A stretch of DNA of 64,000 nucleotides from Xenopus tropicalis (taxonomy: Eukaryota > Chordata > Amphibia > Anura > Pipidae). How positions within the stretch are numbered: position 1 is the first letter of the stretch; every line of letters begins with the position of its first letter. The position numbers were made by a program, and so were the translations under genes. Of the stretch, positions 1 to 27,332 are shown piece after piece. The notes beneath the pieces are model-generated. The model was not told where the DNA came from. It was given only the letters and a program-made list of their open reading frames with translations, and ran no database searches. The stretch spans positions 2,709,482-2,773,481 of the forward strand of contig NC_030681.2 of NCBI RefSeq assembly GCF_000004195.4, written 5' to 3'.

Positions 1-101
1 CACAGTACTAGACTAATGAACGTTCCAGTTTATGGCTCGCTATGGCTACTGCTCGGGGCAAATACAAAGCCTGGAGCACAAGAGAATGTAGAAGCTCTCA
101 C

Positions 102-15596
<15,495 letters not shown>

Positions 15597-16198
15597 CTTG
15601 GACACTGGACGTTGCACTGATTCTTACGTTCCTACAAGACAAAAGGCAGAACACAGATAAACGGGTGGGCGAAGTCCTCCTTCGGTGACTAGTACAGTTG
15701 GGGGCTCTTCTAATGTTCCTTGTTGTACTGACTGGAGCATTATTTTCATAATTAACAGTTTGTTTTTTCATTATGTCGCTTGGTCCTTTGAAATGATAGT
15801 GTTGGTGGACCCAAATGAGTATTACCAATCTGACTGGTCTGGCTTAACCATCACAGAACCAAATGGTATAACAAACTAGGAGACAGCTAGCATCTGAAGG
15901 GTTTTGGAGACCAAGATACAGACTAGTTCCTGGCATATATTAACTAAGGCATCCGCTCGGGCACCTACTGGTACCTAGACATGACTCTGGATTCCAATGT
16001 GGCTAACCAGAAAGGCAGATTGGACTCTATGGAGGCCAAAATGACCATCTGAGCCCCTAAGCAAGAAGGAAGAGAAGAAATAGAATAATAAGGATGAGGG
16101 GGGGGGGGGAGAAAGAAAATATTAAATAGGGTAGAAGGAGAAGAGAGAGAATATATTGCACAATCCTCCAGTGCCCCCATTGCATCATACAGAAATCC

Positions 16199-18175
16199 AG
16201 TGCCCATCCTGTACTGCAGACAGTGGTCCCTATGGCAGTGTGCAGACTCCCAGTGCCCATACTGTACTGCAGACAGTGGTGCCTATGGCAGTTTGCAGAC
16301 TCCCAGTGCCCATACTGTACTGCAGACAGTGGTGCCTATGGCAGTGTGCAGACTCCCAGTGCCCATACTGTACTGCAGACAGACAGTGGTGCCTATGGCA
16401 GTGTGCAGACTCCCAGTGCCCATACTGTACTGCAGACAGTGGTGCCTATGGCAGTGTGCAGACTCCCAGTGCCCATACTGTACTGCAGACAGTGGTGCCT
16501 ATGGCAGTGTGCAGACTCCTAGTGCCCATACTGTACTGCAGACAGTGGTGCCTATGGCAGTGTGCAGACTCCCAGTGCCCATACTGTACTGCAGACAGTG
16601 GTCCCTATGGCAGTGTGCAGACTCCCAGTGCCCATACTGTACTGCAGACAGTGGTGCCTATGGCAGTGTGCAGACTCCCAGTGCCCATCCTGTACTGCAG
16701 ACAGTGGTCCCTATGGCAGTGTGCAGACTCCCAGTGCCCATACTGTACTGCAGACAGTGGTCCCTATGGCAGTGTGCAGACTCCCAGTGCCCATACTGTA
16801 CTGCAGACAGTGGTCCCTATGGCAGTGTGCAGACTCCCAGTGCCCATACTGTACTGCAGACAGACAGTGGTGCCTATGGCAGTGTGCAGACTCCCAGTGC
16901 CCATACCGTACTGCAGACAGACAGTGGTGCCTATGGCAGTGTGCAGACTCCCAGTGCCCATCCTGTACTGCAGACAGTGGTCCCTATGGCAGTGTGCAGA
17001 CTCCCAGTGCCCATACTGTACTGCAGACAGACAGTGGTGCCTATGGCAGTGTGCAGACTCCCAGTGCCCATACTGTACTGCAGACAGACAGTGGTGCCTA
17101 TGGCAGTGTGCAGACTCCCAGTGCCCATACTGTACTGCAGACAGTGGTGCCTATGGCAGTGTGCAGACTCCCAGTGCCCATACTGTACTGCAGACAGTGG
17201 TCCCTATGGCAGTGTGCAGACTCCCAGTGCCCATACTGTACTGCAGACAGTGGTCCCTATGGCAGTGTGCAGACTCCCAGTGCCCATACTGTACTGCAGA
17301 CAGTGGTCCCTATGGCAGTTTGCAGACTCCCAGTGCCCATACTGTACTGCAGACAGTGGTGCCTATGGCAGTGTGCAGACTCCCAGTGCCCATACTGTAC
17401 TGCAGACAGACAGTGGTGCCTATGGCAGTGTGCAGACTCCCAGTGCCCATACTGTACTGCAGACAGTGGTGCCTATGGCAGTGTGCAGACTCCCAGTGCC
17501 CATACTGTACTGCAGACAGACAGTGGTGCCTATGGCAGTGTGCAGACTCCCAGTGCCCATACTGTACTGCAGACAGTGGTCCCTATGGCAGTGTGCAGAC
17601 TCCCAGTGCCCATACTGTACTGCAGACAGTGGTCCCTATGGCAGTGTGCAGACTCCCAGTGCCCATACTGTACTGCAGACAGTGGTGCCTATGGCAGTGT
17701 GCAGACTCCCAGTGCCCATACTGTACTGCAGACAGACAGTGGTGCCTATGGCAGTGTGCAGACTCCCAGTGCCCATACTGTACTGCAGACAGTGGTCCCT
17801 ATGGCAGTGTGCAGACTCCCAGTGCCCATACTGTACTGCAGACAGTGGTCCCTATGGCAGTGTGCAGACTCCCAGTGCCCATACTGTACTGCAGACAGTG
17901 GTCCCTATGGCAGTGTGCAGACTCCCAGTGCCCATACTGTACTGCAGACAGTGGTCCCTATGGCAGTGTGCAGACTCCCAGTGCCCATACTGTACTGCAG
18001 ACAGTGGTCCCTATGGCAGTGTGCAGACTCCCAGTGCCCATACTGTACTGCAGACAGTGGTCCCTATGGCAGTGTGCAGACTCCCAGTGCCCATACTGTA
18101 CTGCAGACAGTGGTCCCTATGGCAGTGTGCAGACTCCCAGTGCCCTTACTGTACTGCAGACAGTGGTACCTATTG
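16199..18175. repeat. 53-bp tandem array (53/57-bp units), about 37 copies
   Basis: Unit contains CAGTGCCCATACTGTACTGC and CCTATGGCAGTGTGCAGACT; some copies gain four bases (CAGACAGACAG). Because 53 is not divisible by three and no frame contains a stop, all three plus frames stay open for hundreds of codons. These long frames are not genes. It lies in the first intron of abcc10. Confidence 0.96.
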
Positions 18176-18455
18176 CAGACTTAGTGGTCACACTCCCAGT
18201 GCACGTCCCAACCCCGCCACAGCCTATAATATTTTTTTGAGGCCTTCCAAGGACTACGTTACATTGAACATTCAGCCAAGTTCCGGCACTGCCCGGTCAC
18301 CCCACACACCTACGTTACAGAGAAGCTTACTACAGTCTGCCAAGTGCCAGAGCACATTGTACAGTCACTCACCCTCTAATGTCCAGGTTACATTCCAGTG
18401 AACCCCACTGCAAGCATGGCTGCCCCCATCCCTGGTACCATCATCCCAGTCTCAC

Positions 18456-18545
18456 CTTGTTGGATCCAGACCTCTCTCATATACTGCCTGCTCACTGAGA
18501 GCTCGCCATTCTTCTTCTCCAGAGCACCTTCAGCATAATGGCAGG
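18456..18545 (-). other. Candidate alternative abcc10 leader exon with TATA box
   Basis: The minus strand has a consensus donor ACAAG|GTGAGA ending at 18456, and about 110 bases upstream a TATAAAAATA at 18567-18576. It could be an alternative non-coding first exon spliced to 15631. Its reading frame meets a stop soon after the junction, so it would be leader only. Evidence is motif-level. Confidence 0.3.
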
Positions 18546-18670
18546 AGTTTGCCCTTTGCACCCTAGTATTTTTATAAGCCCCAGATTATTTTGGTATCAG
18601 CTGTGACTCATAAACCTAAGGTACAGCCAAATCCTGCTCATACTGTATCCAGCTCCCAAGCTGCCATGGC

Positions 18671-18900
18671 CAGCCAATGAGATACAGTAGGTACTGACTA
18701 ACAGGAGCAGTATGGACTGACTTACATGGGCAGCCAATGAGATACAGTAGGTACTGACTAACAGGAGCAGTATGGACTGACTTACATGGGCAGCCAATGA
18801 GATACAGTAGGTACTGACTTACATGGGCAGCCAATGAGATACAGTAGGTACTGACTAACAGGAGCAGTATGGACTGACTTACATGGGCAGCCAATGAGAT
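18671..18900 (-). repeat. 60-bp satellite, inverted arm (about 4 copies)
   Basis: Copies of the same 60-bp unit as 18901-26272 but reversed (GCAGCCAATGAGATACAG on the plus strand). They meet the direct array head to head at about 18900 without spacer. Confidence 0.93.
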
Positions 18901-21900
18901 ACTGCTCCTGTTAGTACCTACTGTATCTCATTGGCTGCCCATGTAAGTCAGTACCTACTGTATCTCATTGGCTGCCCATGTAAGTCAGTCCATACTGCTC
19001 CTGTTAGTCAGTACCTACTGTATCTCATTGGCTGCCCATGTAAGTCAGTCCATACTGCTCCTGTTAGTCAGTACCTACTGTATCTCATTGGCTGCCCATG
19101 TAAGTCAGTCCATACTGCTCCTGTTAGTCAGTACCTACTGTATCTCATTGGCTGCCCATGTAAGTCAGTCCATACTGCTCCTGTTAGTCAGTACCTACTG
19201 TATCTCATTGGCTGCCCATGTAAGTCAGTCCATACTGCTCCTGTTAGTCAGTACGTACTGTATCTCATTGGCTGCCCATGTAAGTCAGTCCATACTGCTC
19301 CTGTTAGTCAGTACGTACTGTATCTCATTGGCTGCCCATGTAAGTCAGTCCATACTGCTCCTGTTAGTCAGTACGTACTGTATCTCATTGGCTGCCCATG
19401 TAAGTCAGTCCATACTGCTCCTGTTAGTCAGTACGTACTGTATCTCATTGGCTGCCCATGTAAGTCAGTCCATACTGCTCCTGTTAGTCAGTACCTACTG
19501 TATCTCATTGGCTGCCCATGTAAGTCAGTACGTACTGTATCTCATTGGCTGCCCATGTAAGTCAGTCCATACTGCTCCTGTTAGTCAGTACGTACTGTAT
19601 CTCATTGGCTGCCCATGTAAGTCAGTCCATACTGCTCCTGTTAGTCAGTACCTACTGTATCTCATTGGCTGCCCATGTAAGTCAGTCCATACTGCTCCTG
19701 TTAGTCAGTACCTACTGTATCTCATTGGCTGCCCATGTAAGTCAGTCTATACTGCTCCTGTTAGTCAGTACGTACTGTATCTCATTGGCTGCCCATGTAA
19801 GTCAGTCCATACTGCTCCTGTTAGTCAGTACCTACTGTATCTCATTGGCTGCCCATGTAAGTCAGTCCATACTGCTCCTGTTAGTCAGTACCTACTGTAT
19901 CTCATTGGCTGCCCGTGTAAGTCAGTCCATACTGCTCCTGTTAGTCAGTACGTACTGTATCTCATTGGCTGCCCGTGTAAGTCAGTCCATACTGCCCCTG
20001 TTAGTCAGTACCTACTGTATCTCATTGGCTGCCCATGTAAGTCAGTCCATACTGCTCCTGTTAGTCAGTACCTACTGTATCTCATTGGCTGCCCATGTAA
20101 GTCAGTCCATACTGCTCCTGTTAGTCAGTACGTACTGTATCTCATTGGCTGCCCATGTAAGTCAGTCCATACTGCTCCTGTTAGTCAGTACGTACTGTAT
20201 CTCATTGGCTGCCCATGTAAGTCAGTCCATACCGCTCCTGTTAGTCAGTACCTACTGTATCTCATTGGCTGCCCATGTAAGTCAGTCCATACCGCTCCTG
20301 TTAGTCAGTACCTACTGTATCTCATTGGCTGCCCATGTAAGTCAGTCCATACTGCTCCTGTTAGTCAGTACGTACTGTATCTCATTGGCTGCCCATGTAA
20401 GTCAGTCCATACTGCTCCTGTTAGTCAGTACGTACTGTATCTCATTGGCTGCCCATGTAAGTCAGTCCATACTGCTCCTGTTAGTCAGTACGTACTGTAT
20501 CTCATTGGCTGCCCATGTAAGTCAGTCCATACTGCTCCTGTTAGTCAGTACGTACTGTATCTCATTGGCTGCCCATGTAAGTCAGTCCATACTGCTCCTG
20601 TTAGTCAGTACGTACTGTATCTCATTGGCTGCCCATGTAAGTCAGTCCATACTGCTCCTGTTAGTCAGTACGTACTGTATCTCATTGGCTGCCCATGTAA
20701 GTCAGTCCATACTGCTCCTGTTAGTCAGTACCTACTGTATCTCATTGGCTGCCCATGTAAGTCAGTCCATACTGCTCCTGTTAGTCAGTACCTACTGTAT
20801 CTCATTGGCTGCCCATGTAAGTCAGTCCATACTGCTCCTGTTAGTCAGTACGTACTGTATCTCATTGGCTGCCCATGTAGGTCAGTCCATACTGCTCCTG
20901 TTAGTCAGTACCTACTGTATCTCATTGGCTGCCCATGTAAGTCAGTCCATACTGCTCCTGTTAGTCAGTACGTACTGTATCTCATTGGCTGCCCGTGTAA
21001 GTCAGTCCATACTGCTCCTGTTAGTCAGTACCTACTGTATCTCATTGGCTGCCCATGTAAGTCAGTCCATACTGCTCCTGTTAGTCAGTACCTACTGTAT
21101 CTCATTGGCTGCCCATGTAAGTCAGTACGTACTGTATCTCATTGGCTGCCCATGTAAGTCAGTCCATACTGCTCCTGTTAGTCAGTACGTACTGTATCTC
21201 ATTGGCTGCCCATGTAAGTCAGTCCATACTGCTCCTGTTAGTCAGTACCTACTGTATCTCATTGGCTGCCCATGTAAGTCAGTCCATACTGCTCCTGTTA
21301 GTCAGTACCTACTGTATCTCATTGGCTGCCCATGTAAGTCAGTCCATACCGCTCCTGTTAGTCAGTACCTACTGTATCTCATTGGCTGCCCATGTAAGTC
21401 AGTCCATACTGCTCCTGTTAGTCAGTACGTACTGTATCTCATTGGCTGCCCATGTAAGTCAGTCCATACTGCTCCTGTTAGTCAGTACGTACTGTATCTC
21501 ATTGGCTGCCCATGTAAGTCAGTCCATACTGCTCCTGTTAGTCAGTACGTACTGTATCTCATTGGCTGCCCATGTAAGTCAGTCCATACTGCTCCTGTTA
21601 GTCAGTACGTACTGTATCTCATTGGCTGCCCATGTAAGTCAGTCCATACTGCTCCTGTTAGTCAGTACGTACTGTATCTCATTGGCTGCCCATGTAAGTC
21701 AGTCCATACTGCTCCTGTTAGTCAGTACGTACTGTATCTCATTGGCTGCCCATGTAAGTCAGTCCATACTGCTCCTGTTAGTCAGTACCTACTGTATCTC
21801 ATTGGCTGCCCATGTAAGTCAGTCCATACTGCTCCTGTTAGTCAGTACCTACTGTATCTCATTGGCTGCCCATGTAAGTCAGTCCATACTGCTCCTGTTA

Positions 21901-24900
21901 GTCAGTACGTACTGTATCTCATTGGCTGCCCATGTAGGTCAGTCCATACTGCTCCTGTTAGTCAGTACCTACTGTATCTCATTGGCTGCCCATGTAAGTC
22001 AGTCCATACTGCTCCTGTTAGTCAGTACGTACTGTATCTCATTGGCTGCCCGTGTAAGTCAGTCCATACTGCTCCTGTTAGTCAGTACCTACTGTATCTC
22101 ATTGGCTGCCCATGTAAGTCAGTCCATACTGCTCCTGTTAGTCAGTACCTACTGTATCTCATTGGCTGCCCATGTAAGTCAGTACGTACTGTATCTCATT
22201 GGCTGCCCATGTAAGTCAGTCCATACTGCTCCTGTTAGTCAGTACGTACTGTATCTCATTGGCTGCCCATGTAAGTCAGTCCATACTGCTCCTGTTAGTC
22301 AGTACCTACTGTATCTCATTGGCTGCCCATGTAAGTCAGTCCATACTGCTCCTGTTAGTCAGTACCTACTGTATCTCATTGGCTGCCCATGTAAGTCAGT
22401 CTATACTGCTCCTGTTAGTCAGTACGTACTGTATCTCATTGGCTGCCCATGTAAGTCAGTCCATACTGCTCCTGTTAGTCAGTACCTACTGTATCTCATT
22501 GGCTGCCCATGTAAGTCAGTCCATACTGCTCCTGTTAGTCAGTACCTACTGTATCTCATTGGCTGCCCGTGTAAGTCAGTCCATACTGCTCCTGTTAGTC
22601 AGTACGTACTGTATCTCATTGGCTGCCCGTGTAAGTCAGTCCATACTGCCCCTGTTAGTCAGTACCTACTGTATCTCATTGGCTGCCCATGTAAGTCAGT
22701 CCATACTGCTCCTGTTAGTCAGTACCTACTGTATCTCATTGGCTGCCCATGTAAGTCAGTCCATACTGCTCCTGTTAGTCAGTACGTACTGTATCTCATT
22801 GGCTGCCCATGTAAGTCAGTCCATACTGCTCCTGTTAGTCAGTACGTACTGTATCTCATTGGCTGCCCATGTAAGTCAGTCCATACCGCTCCTGTTAGTC
22901 AGTACCTACTGTATCTCATTGGCTGCCCATGTAAGTCAGTCCATACCGCTCCTGTTAGTCAGTACCTACTGTATCTCATTGGCTGCCCATGTAAGTCAGT
23001 CCATACTGCTCCTGTTAGTCAGTACGTACTGTATCTCATTGGCTGCCCATGTAAGTCAGTCCATACTGCTCCTGTTAGTCAGTACGTACTGTATCTCATT
23101 GGCTGCCCATGTAAGTCAGTCCATACTGCTCCTGTTAGTCAGTACCTACTGTATCTCATTGGCTGCCCATGTAAGTCAGTCCATACTGCTCCTGTTAGTC
23201 AGTACCTACTGTATCTCATTGGCTGCCCATGTAAGTCAGTCCATACTGCTCCTGTTAGTCAGTACGTACTGTATCTCATTGGCTGCCCATGTAAGTCAGT
23301 CCATACTGCTCCTGTTAGTCAGTACGTACTGTATCTCATTGGCTGCCCATGTAAGTCAGTCCATACTGCTCCTGTTAGTCAGTACCTACTGTATCTCATT
23401 GGCTGCCCATGTAAGTCAGTCCATACTGCTCCTGTTAGTCAGTACGTACTGTATCTCATTGGCTGCCCATGTAAGTCAGTCCATACTGCTCCTGTTAGTC
23501 AGTACGTACTGTATCTCATTGGCTGCCCATGTAAGTCAGTCCATACTGCTCCTGTTAGTCAGTACGTACTGTATCTCATTGGCTGCCCATGTAAGTCAGT
23601 CCATACTGCTCCTGTTAGTCAGTACCTACTGTATCTCATTGGCTGCCCATGTAAGTCAGTCCATACTGCTCCTGTTAGTCAGTACGTACTGTATCTCATT
23701 GGCTGCCCATGTAAGTCAGTCCATACTGCTCCTGTTAGTCAGTACGTACTGTATCTCATTGGCTGCCCATGTAAGTCAGTCCATACTGCTCCTGTTAGTC
23801 AGTACCTACTGTATCTCATTGGCTGCCCATGTAAGTCAGTCCATACTGCTCCTGTTAGTCAGTACCTACTGTATCTCATTGGCTGCCCATGTAAGTCAGT
23901 CCATACTGCTCCTGTTAGTCAGTACGTACTGTATCTCATTGGCTGCCCATGTAAGTCAGTCCATACTGCTCCTGTTAGTCAGTACGTACTGTATCTCATT
24001 GGCTGCCCATGTAAGTCAGTCCATACTGCTCCTGTTAGTCAGTACCTACTGTATCTCATTGGCTGCCCATGTAAGTCAGTCCATACTGCTCCTGTTAGTC
24101 AGTACGTACTGTATCTCATTGGCTGCCCATGTAAGTCAGTCCATACTGCTCCTGTTAGTCAGTACCTACTGTATCTCATTGGCTGCCCATGTAAGTCAGT
24201 CCATACTGCTCCTGTTAGTCAGTACGTACTGTATCTCATTGGCTGCCCATGTAAGTCAGTCCATACTGCTCCTGTTAGTCAGTACCTACTGTATCTCATT
24301 GGCTGCCCATGTAAGTCAGTCCATACTGCTCCTGTTAGTCAGTACCTACTGTATCTCATTGGCTGCCCATGTAAGTCAGTCCATACTGCTCCTGTTAGTC
24401 AGTACGTACTGTATCTCATTGGCTGCCCATGTAAGTCAGTCCATACTGCTCCTGTTAGTCAGTACCTACTGTATCTCATTGGCTGCCCATGTAAGTCAGT
24501 CCATACTGCTCCTGTTAGTCAGTACGTACTGTATCTCATTGGCTGCCCATGTAAGTCAGTCCATACTGCTCCTGTTAGTCAGTACGTACTGTATCTCATT
24601 GGCTGCCCATGTAAGTCAGTCCATACTGCTCCTGTTAGTCAGTACGTACTGTATCTCATTGGCTGCCCATGTAAGTCAGTCCATACTGCTCCTGTTAGTC
24701 AGTACGTACTGTATCTCATTGGCTGCCCATGTAAGTCAGTCCATACTGCTCCTGTTAGTCAGTACGTACTGTATCTCATTGGCTGCCCATGTAAGTCAGT
24801 CCATACTGCTCCTGTTAGTCAGTACCTACTGTATCTCATTGGCTGCCCATGTAAGTCAGTCCATACTGCTCCTGTTAGTCAGTACCTACTGTATCTCATT

Positions 24901-26272
24901 GGCTGCCCATGTAAGTCAGTCCATACTGCTCCTGTTAGTCAGTACGTACTGTATCTCATTGGCTGCCCATGTAAGTCAGTCCATACTGCTCCTGTTAGTC
25001 AGTACGTACTGTATCTCATTGGCTGCCCATGTAAGTCAGTCCATACTGCTCCTGTTAGTCAGTACGTACTGTATCTCATTGGCTGCCCATGTAAGTCAGT
25101 CCATACTGCTCCTGTTAGTCAGTACCTACTGTATCTCATTGGCTGCCCATGTAAGTCAGTCCATACTGCTCCTGTTAGTCAGTACCTACTGTATCTCATT
25201 GGCTGCCCATGTAAGTCAGTCCATACTGCTCCTGTTAGTCAGTACGTACTGTATCTCATTGGCTGCCCATGTAAGTCAGTCCATACTGCTCCTGTTAGTC
25301 AGTACGTACTGTATCTCATTGGCTGCCCATGTAAGTCAGTCCATACTGCTCCTGTTAGTCAGTACCTACTGTATCTCATTGGCTGCCCATGTAAGTCAGT
25401 CCATACTGCTCCTGTTAGTCAGTACGTACTGTATCTCATTGGCTGCCCATGTAAGTCAGTCCATACTGCTCCTGTTAGTCAGTACCTACTGTATCTCATT
25501 GGCTGCCCATGTAAGTCAGTCCATACTGCTCCTGTTAGTCAGTACCTACTGTATCTCATTGGCTGCCCATGTAAGTCAGTCCATACTGCTCCTGTTAGTC
25601 AGTACCTACTGTATCTCATTGGCTGCCCATGTAAGTCAGTCCATACTGCTCCTGTTAGTCAGTACCTACTGTATCTCATTGGCTGCCCATGTAAGTCAGT
25701 CCATACTGCTCCTGTTAGTCAGTACGTACTGTATCTCATTGGCTGCCCATGTAAGTCAGTCCATACTGCTCCTGTTAGTCAGTACGTACTGTATCTCATT
25801 GGCTGCCCATGTAAGTCAGTCCATACTGCTCCTGTTAGTCAGTACGTACTGTATCTCATTGGCTGCCCATGTAAGTCAGTCCATACTGCTCCTGTTAGTC
25901 AGTACCTACTGTATCTCATTGGCTGCCCATGTAAGTCAGTCCATACTGCTCCTGTTAGTCAGTACCTACTGTATCTCATTGGCTGCCCATGTAAGTCAGT
26001 CCATACTGCTCCTGTTAGTCAGTACGTACTGTATCTCATTGGCTGCCCATGTAAGTCAGTCCATACTGCTCCTGTTAGTCAGTACCTACTGTATCTCATT
26101 GGCTGCCCGTGTAAGTCAGTCCATACTGCTCCTGTTAGTCAGTACGTACTGTATCTCATTGGCTGCCCATGTAAGTCAGTCCATACTGCTCCTGTTAGTC
26201 AGTACGTACTGTATCTCATTGGCTGCCCATGTAAGTCAGTCCATACTGCTCCTGTTAGTCAGTACCTACTGT
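18901..26272 (+). repeat. 60-bp satellite, about 122 copies
   Basis: Unit contains GTCAGTCCATACTGCTCCTG, TTAGTCAGTAC and CTCATTGGCTGCCCATGTAA. Copies are over 95% alike; the main variable site is TACCTAC versus TACGTAC. 60 = 3 x 20, so stop-free frames reach 1716 codons. Four shortened 37-bp units (about 18950, 19531, 21121, 22178) mark larger duplicated blocks. In abcc10 intron 1. Confidence 0.97.
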
Positions 26273-26608
26273 ATACCAGTGAGATACATTAGGCACTGAC
26301 TTCCAGTGAAACCCAAAGGAAAGCAATGTAAACAACATAGCAAAGTTTGAAAATGATCTAGTAACCCATAGCAACCAAAAAGCCAGTAGAATTTTCTGGT
26401 CACATGTTTGATACTAGACAGGTGATTGGCTGTTATGGGTTACAAGTGGAGCAAATGTTGCATTTATTAAATACATTACCTGCTAATCGCCATACCTCCA
26501 TTTATACCCCCCCCCCCCGCCTCAAATCCCAAAACTTAGAGTTATAAGTGAAGGGCCAAGGTGTACAAACTGCTCCGCATCTATAAGCAAAGCGCTGGAG
26601 GCTCTCAC
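26273..26608. mobile_element. MITE-like fragment between satellite and promoter
   Basis: 26340-26470 has arms TAACCCATAGCAACCA and GATTGGCTGTTATGGGTTAC and relates to 1800-1960 and 34760-34905. A C-tract lies at about 26508. No gene seen. Confidence 0.5.
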
Positions 26609-26862
26609 CTGTGCCACAAAGCAGCACCGCGGGGTCGCTAACTAAATGGATAGCAGGTCACGTCTATGTGGAACTTGCCGAGGGCTCCGCTCAGGCGGCT
26701 CAGGGCACCAACCACTTTCCTGACAGGAATAGAATATTTCACTAACGATACGAGCCCCATTTTCTCGCAGCCATTCACTTCGGCTCGCCTTATATGAAGC
26801 GGCGGGGAGTAAGCCCCCGAAACACGGCCGAATTGAAGCTTCGGAAGTTCCCCCCAGGGTGT
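26609..26862 (-). other. abcc10: Probable abcc10 non-coding exon 1 (5' end approximate)
   Basis: On the minus strand a strong donor, GGCACAG|GTGAGA, ends at 26609 in GC-rich sequence facing the znf318 start. Exon 2 (acceptor at 15631) carries 35 bases of 5' leader and so needs an upstream exon. The TSS end is a guess. Confidence 0.6.
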
Positions 26863-26975
26863 ACAAAGATGGCGGCTCTATAGCCCGCTGTCAGTCCGTT
26901 GGACGCGCACTAGTGATGTCATCACGCAAGCGGAAGTCCGAGAAGCGATCGCTGGAGAGAAGCAGGGCCGTAACC
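26610..26975. promoter_or_regulatory. Bidirectional GC-rich promoter of abcc10 and znf318
   Basis: Short GC-rich gap between divergent genes. It contains AAGATGGCGGC near 26867 (YY1-type initiator context), GTGATGTCATCAC at 26913-26925 (CRE/ATF-like palindrome) and GCGGAAGT near 26929 (ETS-type). I see no TATA box here. These features are typical of housekeeping divergent promoters. Confidence 0.7.
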
Positions 26976-27332
26976 ATGTACCGGACTCCGATGCGGCCCA
27001 GACTTTCCCCGGATTTATCCCCGGAAATAGACACCCCTCGGCGGGAGAGTTCGCCTGACAGGTCCAGCCGCTCCTGGTCCCGGGGTCGTTCCCCCGGAAG
27101 GCGCCGCTCTAGGTCCCGGGGTCGCTCTCGTTCTAGACCGCGTCGATCCAGGTCCAGATCTAGATCCCGGTCCCGGGGCCGCTCGCACCGCTCTGGACGT
27201 TCTCGTTCCCGGCCCCGCCGGTCCCGCTCCCGGTCCCCTTACTCCCGCCGCCGCAGCCCCTCCCCCTACTCCCGCCGCGGCCACGAATCGCAGTCCCACA
27301 GCTACAAGTATGAACGGGAAAGCAGCGACTTG
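26976..27332 (+). CDS. znf318: znf318 exon 1, Arg/Ser-rich N-terminus
   Basis: Codes 119 residues dominated by RS and RSRSR repeats, like SR-type splicing proteins. Donor GACTTG|GTGAGT. A at -3 of the ATG gives a good initiation context. Confidence 0.88.

Noticed and set aside
18968..26299. Stop-free frames up to 1716 codons with AAHVSQSILLLLVSTYCISL-type repeats
   Set aside because: Pure product of a 60-bp satellite with no stop in these frames; several frames are open at once and the region is an intron. No homology or start context.
26859..26976. Longer znf318 N-terminus beginning at 26859
   Set aside because: That frame begins with GTG, not ATG, and overlaps the promoter motifs; homology supports 26976.
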